Translations under genes and position numbers: made by a program
Assembly: GCA_045402695.1 (NCBI GenBank)
Contig: JAWPNA010000271.1
Span: 1 to 18,275, forward strand
DNA: 18,275 nucleotides
From: JAWPNA01 sp045402695
Lineage (GTDB): Bacteria; Acidobacteriota; Polarisedimenticolia; JACPZX01; DASXTC01
Direction: 5' to 3'
Shown: one piece after another, positions 1 to 8,300 of the stretch
How positions within the stretch are numbered: position 1 is the stretch's first letter
Layout of the letters: each line of letters starts with the position of its first letter
Notes under the pieces: generated by a model
Seen by the model: only the letters and a program-made list of their open reading frames with translations
What the model was told of the DNA's origin: nothing
The model's database searches: none

Positions 1-1011
1 TCCGGCCTCCAACCGCAGCACACGCACCTTGAGGCCCTGGGCAAGCAGCAGATCGATGCCGCGGCGGGTGGCCGAAGCGCCGGCCGTGTCCGGGTCGTAG
101 TTGATGACGACGCGATCGGTGAACCTGCGAAGCAGCGCCACCTGCTCTTCGGAGAAAGCGGTGCCGAGCGTCGCCACCGCGTGAGTGATGCCCGCCTGGA
201 GGAGGCTCGTGAAGTCGAAGTACCCTTCCACCACGACCGCTTCGGAAGCCTCTCGGATTCCATGGCGGGTCAGGTCGAGGCCGAACAGGTTGTCCCGCTT
301 GTTGTAAATGGGAGACTCGGCCGAGTTGAGGTACTTCACGTCGCCTTCCTTCATCGCGCGCCCGCCGAACCCCACCACCGCTCCAGAGAGGTTTTTGATT
401 GGGAACATCACTCGGTTTCGGAACCTGTCGTAGATGGATCCCTTCGTCTCGTGCTGGGTGAGCAGACCACCCGTGATCAACAGCGGCGTGGCGAATCCCT
501 TGGAGGCCAGATGCCCCTTGAGCGCGTCCCACCGGTCCGGCGCAAAGCCGATCTGGAGCTGGGCGATGGACTTCTCCGTGATCCCACGCGATCGGAGATA
601 CTCGCGCGCGACCAGTGCTTCGGGACGCTTGAGCAGAAAGTCGTGATAGAACTCCGCAGCCACAAGGTGCGATGCCAGTAGCGCCTCGCGCTCCGACGGA
701 CGGCCCGGCCGGGCCTCGGGAATCACGATGCCCGCTTTGCGAGCCAGCAGCCTGGCAGCGTCGAGAAACTCTACGTTCTCGCGCAGCATCACGAACTTGA
801 AGGCATCACCTCCGGCCTGACAACCGAAGCAGTAAAACAGGCCCTTGGTGTCATCAACGTAGAAGGATGGAGTCTTTTCGGGATGGAAGGGACAGAGCCC
901 TCGGTGTTTCCGCCCGACCCTCTTGAGAGGCACGGACTCGGAAACCAGGGCGACGATGTCGACAGTGGAACGCACCTTGTCGACAAAGTTTGGTGCGAGC
1001 GTGCTTGCCAA
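1..1011 (-). CDS. dnaG: DNA primase DnaG, N-terminal 337 residues (cut by window edge)
   Basis: Makes the RNA primers for chromosome replication, working with the replicative helicase at the fork. The protein opens with a CHC2 zinc-binding domain: Cys40 and His43 (CPFH), then Cys61 and Cys64 (CFGC). The TOPRIM catalytic core follows, with the acidic motif VVEGYFD (Glu262) and the metal-binding pair in YDPDTAG (Asp306, Asp308). These positions are close to those of the E. coli enzyme. The C-terminal helicase-binding part lies outside the window. I chose the TTG start at 1009-1011 because GGAGG stands 8 bases upstream and the protein begins at the usual distance from the zinc domain; there is no nearer in-frame ATG. 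It lies 150 bases behind rpsU on the same strand, matching the classic rpsU-dnaG(-rpoD) macromolecular synthesis operon. Identification is firm; the TTG start is likely. Confidence 0.96.
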   Translation of the reverse strand, partial: MASTLAPNFVDKVRSTVDIVALVSESVPLKRVGRKHRGLCPFHPEKTPSFYVDDTKGLFYCFGCQAGGDAFKFVMLRENVEFLDAARLLARKAGIVIPEARPGRPSEREALLASHLVAAEFYHDFLLKRPEALVAREYLRSRGITEKSIAQLQIGFAPDRWDALKGHLASKGFATPLLITGGLLTQHETKGSIYDRFRNRVMFPIKNLSGAVVGFGGRAMKEGDVKYLNSAESPIYNKRDNLFGLDLTRHGIREASEAVVVEGYFDFTSLLQAGITHAVATLGTAFSEEQVALLRRFTDRVVINYDPDTAGASATRRGIDLLLAQGLKVRVLRLEAG

Positions 1012-1105
1012 GGTCCTACCCTCCGGGCCGCCCCCCGGCGCCCCCCTGGCGGGATTCTCCCGCCTGGACCTTTCGGCAGCGTGTCCGATACGGGAAGGTT
1101 TACCA

Positions 1106-1133
1106 GAGGGAGGCACCTGCCCGTGCCTCCCTC
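1106..1133 (-). terminator. Hairpin between rpsU and dnaG (partial terminator or processing site)
   Basis: A perfect 11-bp inverted repeat (GAGGGAGGCAC / GTGCCTCCCTC) with a 6-base loop lies 28 bases after the rpsU stop and 94 bases before the dnaG start. On the minus strand the stem is followed by TGGTAAACC, not a T-run, so it is not a textbook intrinsic terminator. In E. coli a terminator and an RNase E site between rpsU and dnaG keep primase levels far below S21 levels. This hairpin sits at the equivalent place and could attenuate or stabilise the upstream RNA in the same way. Confidence 0.6.
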
Positions 1134-1161
1134 CTGAACTCTTCAGTGCCTGCCGAGAACC

Positions 1162-1368
1162 TTACCCGTTGAACTTCCTTTCCTGCGCCAACCGCTTGAG
1201 GACCTTCTTGCGCGCTGCGAGAGCTTTTCGTTTGCGGCGTGCACTCGGCTTCTCGTAATGCTGGCGCTTCTTCAACTCGCTGAGAATCCCTGACTTCTCA
1301 CACTTTCGCTTGAACCGTCGAAGTGCGTTCTCGAGGGATTCGTCCTCGCGTACCTTGATCAGCGGCAC
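1162..1368 (-). CDS. rpsU: 30S ribosomal protein S21
   Basis: Small basic protein of the 30S ribosomal subunit that in Proteobacteria helps mRNA binding and translation initiation. The 68-residue product matches S21 along its whole length: the VREDESLENALRRFKRKCEK start, then the HYEKPSARRKRK basic helix. The start codon is GTG at 1366-1368; GGAGG lies about 10 bases upstream and no in-frame ATG lies close by. It is the first gene of the rpsU-dnaG unit. A near-consensus sigma-70 promoter lies about 230 bases upstream, giving an unusually long leader for such a short gene. The hairpin after the stop may separate its high expression from that of dnaG. Confidence 0.97.
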   Translation of the reverse strand: MPLIKVREDESLENALRRFKRKCEKSGILSELKKRQHYEKPSARRKRKALAARKKVLKRLAQERKFNG

Positions 1369-1589
1369 CCGCTTCGTCCCTCCCTTCTCTCGTGAAACCA
1401 GATGCCGTGCCGTCTGGCTGTCAGGCCATCACGCGACCAACAGCACCGACGGCGCTGCCCTCCCACAAGGGACAAGGCAGTCCTTCTATGCAACCCCTCC
1501 TCATCAAGAGCTTGTTCCGCGCCCGGTGCTGGGAGGGGTCGTATGCGCCGAAGTCGGATTGTGCGCGTGTCACCAAGCTGGCGGAAAGT
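1369..1589 (-). other. Long structured 5' leader of rpsU
   Basis: About 220 bases separate the predicted transcription start (near 1589, minus strand) from the rpsU GTG. The stretch can form hairpins. One pairs 1441-1447 with 1451-1457 (7 pairs, one of them G-U, 3-base loop). Another pairs ACCCCTC with GAGGGGT around 1493-1539. An open frame runs through it on the minus strand (94 codons from 1643, ending inside rpsU), but its arginine-rich product looks non-coding. I recognise no known riboswitch or tRNA. Autoregulatory leaders are common for ribosomal protein genes, so such a role is possible but not shown. Confidence 0.35.
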
Positions 1590-1595
1590 CGGAGA

Positions 1596-1624
1596 AATAT
1601 ATCGCCACATTCGGAGGCTGTCAA
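1596..1624 (-). promoter_or_regulatory. Sigma-70 type promoter for rpsU-dnaG
   Basis: On the minus strand TTGACA (1619-1624), a 17-base spacer and TATATT (1596-1601) form an almost perfect housekeeping promoter. A second TTGACA lies 10 bases further upstream (1629-1634), but no good -10 sits 17 bases from it. An AT-rich stretch with the inverted repeat AATAT-CTGA-ATATT (1664-1677) lies further upstream and could act as an UP-like element or protein site. A strong promoter is expected for a ribosomal protein gene. Confidence 0.8.
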
Positions 1625-1883
1625 GGTTTGTCAACAAACTCATCTATTGGATCTGCCTTTGTAAATATCTGAATATTAAGGTTTTACACTAACCTACACG
1701 TTTTGAGGCCCTGATCATGGATTCGTCGGGCCGCTGACGGGGCCGAGACGAGCCCGTATCATTCCGTAAGGCCCGTCGCGAAACAGAGGAGCTGCCTGTC
1801 GTGTATGGCAACCGCGACGGCGAGGACGCCCGGCAGGACCGGCAGATCACAGGTCACAGCATAGGTTTCATGGGCCGTGTGGG
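1625..1883. other. Intergenic stretch between larB and the rpsU promoter
   Basis: Together with the leader and promoter this makes a gap of 515 bases without a convincing gene (1369-1883). The part next to the promoter (1625-1700) is AT-rich, unlike the rest of the region. The remainder (1700-1883) is ordinary high-GC sequence. I see no tRNA, no complete small ORF with a ribosome binding site, and no clear terminator for larB. Confidence 0.5.
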
Positions 1884-2657
1884 TTAGGTACGCTTCCTTC
1901 GGCCAGCGACGAGCGAGAGGATCTGGCTGGCCGCGTAGCCAGCGCCGAATCCGTTGTCAATGTTGACCACCGTCAAGCCTGACGAGCAGCTGTTGAGCAT
2001 CCCCAGAAGGGCGGCGAGACCTGAGAAGGATGCTCCATACCCCGTGCTGGTCGGCACGGCGATGACGGGCACCGATACAAGTCCGCCGACAACACTTGGA
2101 AGGGCCCCCTCCATGCCGGCCACGGCAACGATCACCCTGGCCCGCTGCAATCGCTCGCGCTCGCCCAGCAGGCGGTGGATCCCGGCGACTCCCACATCAT
2201 AAAGACGGTCCGCCGCGTTGCCCATGATCTCGGCGGTGACCGCCGCCTCCTCTGCCACGGAGATATCGGAGGTACCCGCTGTGATCACCAGGAGCCCCTT
2301 GCGCAGCGGGGGGCGCCGGCCCCGCCGCTCCACGGTGATGGCGCGTGCCGCGTCGTGATAGCGCGCTCGTGGGATGATCTCGACGACCTTCGCGTAGAGA
2401 TCCTCGGCGGCGCGCGTGACGAGGATGGGGTGTCGAGAGGCAGCGATCCGTCTCAGGATGCCGAGGACCTGCTCGTCGGTCTTGCCACGCGCGAGAATCA
2501 CCTCGGGAAAGCCGCGGCGAAGCGCGCGATGCGTGTCATAGCGCGCGAACCCGAGATCCTCCAGCGGCAGGGTCTTGAGCCGCTGCATCGCCCCGGGCAC
2601 GCTCATGCGACGCGCCCTCACGGACGAGAGAAGTTTCCTGATTTCGGTGGGATCCAT
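1884..2657 (-). CDS. larB: LarB-like pyridinium-3,5-bisthiocarboxylate nucleotide cofactor synthase (PurE-related carboxylase)
   Basis: LarB carboxylates and hydrolyses nicotinic acid adenine dinucleotide, the first step towards the nickel-pincer (NPN) cofactor of lactate racemase and relatives. The 257-residue product has the family's N-terminal helical part and a C-terminal PurE-like domain. Visible motifs are ITAGTSD, VAGMEGALPSVVGGL, VPTSTGYG and the signature LNSCSSG followed by VVNIDNGFGAG, where Cys224 matches the reactive cysteine region. I chose the ATG at 2657; an in-frame ATG at 2711 would add 18 residues and overlap the ubiX promoter. Neither start has a clear Shine-Dalgarno. A TATACT box at 2668-2673 (minus strand) would place transcription start only a few bases from the 2657 ATG. 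larC and larE are not in view, so this is an orphan larB here, diverging from ubiX. Confidence 0.88.
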   Translation of the reverse strand: MDPTEIRKLLSSVRARRMSVPGAMQRLKTLPLEDLGFARYDTHRALRRGFPEVILARGKTDEQVLGILRRIAASRHPILVTRAAEDLYAKVVEIIPRARYHDAARAITVERRGRRPPLRKGLLVITAGTSDISVAEEAAVTAEIMGNAADRLYDVGVAGIHRLLGERERLQRARVIVAVAGMEGALPSVVGGLVSVPVIAVPTSTGYGASFSGLAALLGMLNSCSSGLTVVNIDNGFGAGYAASQILSLVAGRRKRT

Positions 2658-2681
2658 TGCGGCCGGCAGTATATCGTTTCC

Positions 2682-2711
2682 TTGACCGGGAATCGGGGGG
2701 TGCCCTATCAT
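2682..2711 (+). promoter_or_regulatory. Candidate sigma-70 promoter for ubiX-ubiA
   Basis: TTGACC (2682-2687), an 18-base spacer and TATCAT (2706-2711) lie just upstream of ubiX. Transcription would start near 2718, leaving about 17 bases of leader that hold the GGGAG ribosome binding site. The spacer is one base longer than ideal. The divergent larB start is only 25-78 bases away, so the two promoters must share this short gap. Confidence 0.55.
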
Positions 2712-2734
2712 CGGGCCTTCCCGCGGGAGTCCCC

Positions 2735-3325
2735 ATGAAGGAAATCACCGTCGCCGTCACGGGCGCCAGCGGCAGCGCATGCGCCCGGCGCTTGCTGGCC
2801 GAGCTGGCCTCGCACCCCGGGGTGGGAATCGTCAACGCCGTGATGTCGTCCTCCGCACTTCTCGTTGCGCGCGAGGAGATCGGTCCCAGCGATGCGGGCC
2901 TCGCTGAGATGAGAGCGGCGATGGCCGGCCCCGCTGGAAAGGTGCAGTGGCTTGACGAGAACGACCTGCGGGCGCCGATCGCCAGCGGTTCCCACATGGT
3001 GGACGGCACCTGCATCGTGCCGTGCAGCACCGGCACGCTGGGCTGCATTGCTTCGGGCGCCACGCGCAACCTGATACACAGGACGGCCGAGGTCGCCCTG
3101 AAGGAACGCCGGCTCCTGGTCCTGGGAGTGCGCGAAGCGCCTCTGTCGGTCATCCAGATCGAGAACATGCTGGCGGTGACCCGGGCCGGCGCGATCGTGC
3201 TGCCGATCACGCCCGCTTTCTACAGTCACCCGCGCACCATAGACGACGTCATCGAGCTGTACGTTGGGCGCGTGCTGGATCACCTCGGCCTCGATCACCG
3301 GCTCGGGAGGCGATGGGGAACCTGA
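2735..3325 (+). CDS. ubiX: Flavin prenyltransferase UbiX
   Basis: UbiX attaches a dimethylallyl group to FMN, making the prenylated flavin used by UbiD-type decarboxylases, including those of ubiquinone and futalosine-menaquinone synthesis. The 196-residue product starts with the family motif VTGASGSACARRLL. It also carries the Ser/Asp-rich binding segment (SGSHMVDG), PCSTGTLGCIASG, the REAPLS motif and LPITPAFY near the end. Length and motif order fit UbiX. The ATG at 2735 has GGGAG five bases upstream and begins directly before the Rossmann-like strand; the frame stays open upstream to 2657, but that extension would run back across the promoter. Its stop overlaps the ubiA start region, so the two are one operon. 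No ubiD is in view. Confidence 0.95.
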   Translation: MKEITVAVTGASGSACARRLLAELASHPGVGIVNAVMSSSALLVAREEIGPSDAGLAEMRAAMAGPAGKVQWLDENDLRAPIASGSHMVDGTCIVPCSTGTLGCIASGATRNLIHRTAEVALKERRLLVLGVREAPLSVIQIENMLAVTRAGAIVLPITPAFYSHPRTIDDVIELYVGRVLDHLGLDHRLGRRWGT

Positions 3326-4197
3326 TGGGAGGGATCATCGGCGCGATCCGCCGCCGGCTCTCCCTCACCGCGGAACTGGTTGCCTTCCCTCACACGATCT
3401 TCGCCCTGCCGTTCGCCTTCATGGGGATGCTGCTGGGCGCCGCCGGAAAACCGACTGCGTGGCAGGTGTTCTGGATCACCATGGCCATGGCCGGCGCCCG
3501 CACGGCGGCCATGAGCTTCAACAGGCTGGCCGACGTGAGATTCGACGCCGCGAACCCCAGGACACGCGGTAGGCCGCTGCCCAGCGGCAGGCTCTCACTG
3601 CCCTGGGCCATCGCAGTGCTGGTGGCGTCGGTGGGGGTCTTCCTGGCGGCCTGCATGGCGCTGAGCCCACTGTGTCTCACACTTTCGCCTCTCGCGCTGG
3701 CCATCGTGCTCGGATACTCGTACACGAAGCGGTTCACATGGCTGTCCCACATGGCACTCGGGCTGAGCCTCGCCGTGGCCCCCGTGGGCGCCTGGATCGC
3801 CGTGTCAGGCCCCTGGTCAACCGTTCCGGTGTTGATCGCTCTGGCGGTCCTGTGCTGGACAGCGGGTTTCGACATCATCTACGCATGCCAGGATGTGGGA
3901 TTCGACCGCGGCCAAGGTCTCAGGTCGATCCCCGCGCGATTCGGCATCCCCGCGGCTCTGATCCTCTCCTCCGCGCTTCATGCGGTGATGGTGCTCGCCT
4001 TGATCATCGCGGCCATGGAGGCAGGCCTCGGCCTGGTTTTTTTCACCGGGCTGGCGCTCAGCACCGTTGCGCTCATCCACGAGCACGCGATCGTACGTCC
4101 CGATGACTTGTCCCGAGTCAATCTCGCCTTCTTCTCCTTGAACGGGTGGATCTCCGTGGCTCTTCTCGTGGCCACACTGCTGGACCTCTTATTGTGA
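3325..4197 (+). CDS. UbiA-family polyprenyltransferase (MqnP/4-hydroxybenzoate type)
   Basis: Integral membrane enzyme that transfers a polyprenyl chain to an aromatic quinone precursor. The 290-residue product has eight or nine hydrophobic segments and both Asp-rich motifs. The first is NRLADVRFD followed by NPRTRGRPLPSG (after ARTAAMSF); the second is DIIYACQDVGFD. The ARTAAMSFNRLAD form resembles the group annotated as ubiA-other/MqnP in futalosine-pathway bacteria, so menaquinone synthesis is more likely than ubiquinone; this is inference from memory of the family. The start is uncertain. ATG 3325 overlaps the ubiX stop (TGATG) and suggests translational coupling, while ATG 3313 would add four residues. 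The only strong SD (GGGAGG, 3305-3310) sits too close to one and too far from the other. Confidence 0.9.
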   Translation: MGGIIGAIRRRLSLTAELVAFPHTIFALPFAFMGMLLGAAGKPTAWQVFWITMAMAGARTAAMSFNRLADVRFDAANPRTRGRPLPSGRLSLPWAIAVLVASVGVFLAACMALSPLCLTLSPLALAIVLGYSYTKRFTWLSHMALGLSLAVAPVGAWIAVSGPWSTVPVLIALAVLCWTAGFDIIYACQDVGFDRGQGLRSIPARFGIPAALILSSALHAVMVLALIIAAMEAGLGLVFFTGLALSTVALIHEHAIVRPDDLSRVNLAFFSLNGWISVALLVATLLDLLL

Positions 4198-4227
4198 GCT
4201 CCCACGAGGCGGGATTGTCGGGACTTT

Positions 4228-4258
4228 CCTGACCTCACGGAACCGCCCGCAGGTCAGG
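4228..4258 (+). terminator. Inverted repeat after ubiA, possible terminator
   Basis: CCTGACCT (4228-4235) and AGGTCAGG (4251-4258) form a perfect 8-bp stem with a 15-base loop, starting 31 bases after the ubiA stop. No T-run follows, so termination is uncertain. It could also be a protein-binding palindrome upstream of the next operon. Confidence 0.35.
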
Positions 4259-4304
4259 GTTCGCCGGCAGGTCCCCATCTCACGCTCCTTGTTTCATCAG
4301 TTCA

Positions 4305-4333
4305 TTTGCATAGTGAACCTACATCCCTATATT
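4305..4333 (+). promoter_or_regulatory. Candidate sigma-70 promoter for the diguanylate cyclase-histidine kinase operon
   Basis: TTTGCA (4305-4310), a 17-base spacer and TATATT (4328-4333) lie in an AT-rich pocket. Transcription would start near 4340, giving a leader of about 88 bases to the preferred ATG at 4428. Confidence 0.5.
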
Positions 4334-4427
4334 TGCACTTGCGATTTTGCCTAGGCAACTCCTGGGTCGAACATACCAGCGGAGGCGGCCCAGCTTCATG
4401 CCCCACTTGGGGGGCAGCGGTCATGCA

Positions 4428-5315
4428 ATGGCGACAGTCCTTCTCGTGGATGATGAAGAGGCCAATCTTTACCTCTTGAAGATCATTCTCGAGGCCCGTC
4501 AATACCGGTGCCTCACCGCAACCAACGGACCCGACGCGCTCCGCCTGGCGTTGGACCATCTGCCCGACGCCATCCTGCTCGACATCCACATGCCGGTGAT
4601 GGACGGGTACGAGGTCTGCCGTCGTCTGAAGGATGACCCGCGCACATACCCCATTCCGATCGTGTTCCTGACGGCGCGACACAAGGACCAGGAAGAGGTC
4701 ATCCGCGGCCTGCAGGTGGGGGCGAACGATTACGTTACCAAGCCCTTCAACAAGGAGGAGCTGCTGGCGCGCGTGGCCGTGATGGTGCGAGTCAGAACGG
4801 CTGAGGCGGAAGTGCGGCAGGCGTCGTACACGGACGTCTTGACCGGGCTTCACAACCGTCGGTTCCTGCAGCAGCGCCTCGAGGAGGAGCTGCACCGCGC
4901 CGCGCGCTACTCGCTGACACTCTCCTGCATCATGCTGGATCTCGATCATTTCAAAAAGATCAACGACGCCCACGGCCACGCTGCGGGCGACTATGTCCTG
5001 ACGGAAGTGGCCGCTATCATCAGACAGAACGTGCGCCTGAGCGATCTCGCCGTTCGGTATGGCGGGGAGGAGTTCATGCTCCTCTTGTTCGAGAGCGACA
5101 AGCAGCAGGCGCATCGGGTGGCCGAGAGGGTCCGGCTCGACGTCGAGCGTCACGATTTCCTGTGGCAGGGCCGCAGGCTGAAGCTGACGGTCAGCAGCGG
5201 CGTGGCCAGCTTCCCCGATGCCGGAATCACCGTACCCGATGAGCTGATCGCCAGAGCCGACTCCGCCCTTTACACGGCCAAGACGTCGGGCCGCAACATG
5301 GTCCAGGTCTGCTGA
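4428..5315 (+). CDS. PleD-like response regulator: receiver plus GGDEF diguanylate cyclase
   Basis: Cytoplasmic response regulator that makes cyclic di-GMP when phosphorylated. Residues 3-120 are a receiver with acidic pocket Asp8-Asp9, phospho-acceptor Asp52 (LLDIHMP), Thr82 and Lys105. A short linker leads to a GGDEF domain (about 130-295) with DVLTGLHNRR at its start, the metal site DLDHFKKIND and the active-site motif GGEEF at 212-216. An RLSD motif (203-206) sits at the usual place for the inhibitory c-di-GMP I-site, so product feedback is likely. There is no membrane segment. I chose ATG 4428 because the receiver fold begins at once; in-frame ATGs at 4347 and 4398 would add short unconserved tails, but 4398 has GGAGG 12 bases upstream, so it is possible. 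The stop is 14 bases before the histidine kinase gene, its probable partner. Confidence 0.93.
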   Translation: MATVLLVDDEEANLYLLKIILEARQYRCLTATNGPDALRLALDHLPDAILLDIHMPVMDGYEVCRRLKDDPRTYPIPIVFLTARHKDQEEVIRGLQVGANDYVTKPFNKEELLARVAVMVRVRTAEAEVRQASYTDVLTGLHNRRFLQQRLEEELHRAARYSLTLSCIMLDLDHFKKINDAHGHAAGDYVLTEVAAIIRQNVRLSDLAVRYGGEEFMLLLFESDKQQAHRVAERVRLDVERHDFLWQGRRLKLTVSSGVASFPDAGITVPDELIARADSALYTAKTSGRNMVQVC

Positions 5316-5329
5316 GAGCCGGGAGGTTC

Positions 5330-8300
5330 GTGACGACCCCGCCACGTCATTGGAGGAGCCTGTCCAGCGAGCTCACGCTCGTCTACGCTTCCCTCTCGGT
5401 CAGCCTCGTCGTCCTGCTGAGTTACATCGCCTATCAGAGGAACTCGCAGATACTGGAGGAGGGGATCCGCCAGGAGCTTCTGCTCACCGTTGACCAGACG
5501 TTGCAAGGAATCAACGCGGAGATCGAGGAACGCGTCAGCGAGATCCAGACGCTGACCCTCGTGCCCACGCTGAAGGACGTGGCTATCCTGGGCACTCGGC
5601 GCAGTGAGATCCTTCATCTCCAGGACGCCACGGAAGCCGAAACGGTGAAGGCGCTCTCGATGCCTTCCGCGGCACTGCCAATTAAATCAGCCGAGGCCTT
5701 CCTCGTTGACCTCAAGGAGAATCACTCCTATGTCGCGGAGGTATTCGTTACCGACCGATACGGTGTCAATGCCGTGGCCTCGAATCCCACGACCGACCTG
5801 AGGCAGGCGGATGAGGCCTGGTGGCACCAGGCCGTCATACAAAAGATGTACCTGAGCAACCTCGAGTACGATGAATCCGCGGGCAGCTACGCGTACAGCA
5901 TCGCGCTGCCGATTCCCGACGATCCTCGTCCGCCGATCGGGATCATCAAGGCTGTCATCAACCTCAAGGCTCTGCAGGATCTCGTCCATTCCGTGCGGAT
6001 CGGCCGCGGCGGGTATCTCGTGGTCATCTCTCGGGAAGGCATGGTGCTGTGCCATCCCGACCCTCAGTATGTGTACCGTCCCATCGGTGAGGTGCCCACT
6101 CTGGCGCCGGTCGCCGCGCTCATCAACTCGTCGCCCCGAGGTGTGACCAACTTCGACCCCCGCCAGGACGGAAACGACGGACAGATGTGGATGGTCGGCT
6201 ACTCGCGCCTCATGCATCCCGCAAGCTTGGGGCCGTTGAACTGGACCGTGGCGGCGGTCGTCTCACGCGCGGAGGTGACCTCCCCCATCCTGGCCGTGCG
6301 CAACGGCGCCATCATGGCCGGCATGGTGTTCATCCTGGCGGCCGTGCCGATCGTCTTCATGCTTTCGCGGAGACTCTCGGGGCCTCTCGTGGACCTGGCC
6401 CTGAGGGCGGATCGCATCAGCGAGGGAGACCTCGATGTGAGTCTCTCCATGCCCTCGTCCAATGAGATTGGGCGGCTGGCAAGCGCCCTGGCCGCCATGG
6501 TAGACAACCTCAAGGCCTCCCATCGACGGACGCTGGATATCAACGCGGGCCTGGAGAAGATCGTGCGCGATCGCACAGAGGAGCTGCAGCGAAAGAACCG
6601 CCAGATCGAGGCTCAGAACAAGAAGGTGATGGAGGCCAGCCGCCTCAAGAGCCAGTTCCTCGCAAACATGTCGCATGAGCTCCGAACCCCGCTCAACGCC
6701 GTACTGGCGCTGTCCGAGATCATGAGCAACGAGATGAGTGGGCCGCTCAACGAGGAGCAGATGAAGCAGGTGTCCATCATTAATCGCAGCGGCAAGTCGC
6801 TTCTGCGCTTGATCAACGACGTCCTGGACCTGTCCAAGATCGAGGCCGGCAGGATGGGCCTCGAGAGGGCGCCGATGTCGCTGCCCAGCCTGCTCAACCT
6901 CGTCGCGGACACTCTGCGGCCGCTGGCCGAGGACAAGAGCCTCGCCCTTGTGGTGAGCCGTGCGCCGGACCTGCCGGAGTTTTTAAAAAGCGATGAGCAG
7001 AAGCTGCGGCAGATCCTGATCAATCTGATCGGCAATGGCATCAAGTTCACCGAGCGTGGAAGTGTCAGGGTGGAGGCGAGCTTCATCAAGAAGCCGCAGA
7101 TGATCTCCTTTGCGATCATCGACACCGGTATCGGGATCGCTCCTGACGCAATCGAGCGCATCTTCGATGAGTTCTGCCAAGGAGACGGATCCACGACGCG
7201 CAAGTATGGCGGAACGGGACTGGGGCTCACCATCTCCAAGAAGATGGCCGAGTTGATGGGCGGCACATTGGCGGTCACCAGCACCCTGGGCCATGGCTCG
7301 AGCTTCACACTGACAGTGCCGTACGAGCCGGCCCCTCCCGTCCCCGCAACGGCCGCCGAGACCCTGCGGCGGGTGCGATTGCAGGTGCCGGAGCCATCGC
7401 TGATGAGCACAAGCGACGATTCGGCGACCGCGCTGAACGAGGGCAAGCCAATCGTGCTGGTGGCGGAGGATGAGCCTGATAACCTCTACATCATGAAGAA
7501 GTACCTCAACCGGCACGGCTGCTCGGTCGTGTTCGCCCGTGATGGCAATGAGGTGTTGCCGAAAGCACGCAAGTACAAGCCGATCGCCATCACGCTTGAC
7601 CTGGTGCTGCCGAAGAAGAACGGTTGGGACGTGCTGGCGGAGCTCAAGACCGACACTGAGACCAAGGGCATCCCTGTGATCGTCGTATCGGTGCTGGACA
7701 ATCAGGAGCGCGGATTCTGCCTCGGGGCGTACCGTTACCTCGTCAAGCCGATCAACGAAACCGATCTGACCGATACCGTGCACCAGATTCAGTGGGCGGA
7801 GCGCAAGGACGTCAAGCGCGTGCTGATTGTCGACGACAACGTGGTGGACTCGGACCTGCTGGCGCGGCTGCTATCGGAGAACAAGTACGAGGTCCTGCGC
7901 GCGGCCCGCGGCGAGGAGGGCATTGCGACCGCCGCTCGAGAGAAGCCTGACCTGGTCATGCTGGACCTGAGCATGCCCGGCATGGACGGCTTCCAAGTGA
8001 TGGAGGGACTCAAGCAACGGGACGAGACACGTGGCATACCCGTGGTCATCTACACGGCGAAAGACCTCTCTGCCGAGGAGCAGGCCATACTGCGGCGCGA
8101 TGCCCAGAAAGTGTTCCTCAAGAATCCCCTCGAGCCGAGTCGGATGCTCGCGGACATCGGGGAATTGCTGAAGACGCTCCCGTCCAGGCAGGAGCCGGCG
8201 GCGGCCGTGGGGCCGGATCCGATGCAAAGGGCCGCGGCGGCAGTGCAAGCCGTGGCCTCGGCGGTCCGGGCGGAGGTCAACAAGATCCTGCTCGTGGAGG

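Noticed and set aside
181..681. 166-codon plus-strand frame
   Set aside because: Antisense to dnaG; the minus strand clearly encodes the zinc and TOPRIM motifs.
1359..1643. 94-codon minus-strand frame in the rpsU leader
   Set aside because: Arginine-rich, overlaps the start of rpsU, begins upstream of the predicted transcription start and has no ribosome site.
1700..1883. Possible tRNA, attachment site or gene remnant after larB
   Set aside because: No cloverleaf, no repeat pair and no extended open frame with a ribosome site could be found.
2175..2738. 187-codon plus-strand frame
   Set aside because: Antisense to larB, which carries clear family motifs.
3022..3312. Upstream extension of the ubiA frame
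   Set aside because: It lies inside ubiX in another frame; UbiA family similarity begins only near 3313-3325.
4332..4352. Possible sigma-54 element near TTGCACTTGCGATTTTGC
   Set aside because: The conserved G/GC spacing is wrong by about three bases and GG is missing; a sigma-70 promoter explains the region better.
4302..5345. 347-codon open frame on the minus strand
   Set aside because: Antisense to the diguanylate cyclase, which has all its motifs; the opposite frame has no recognisable features.
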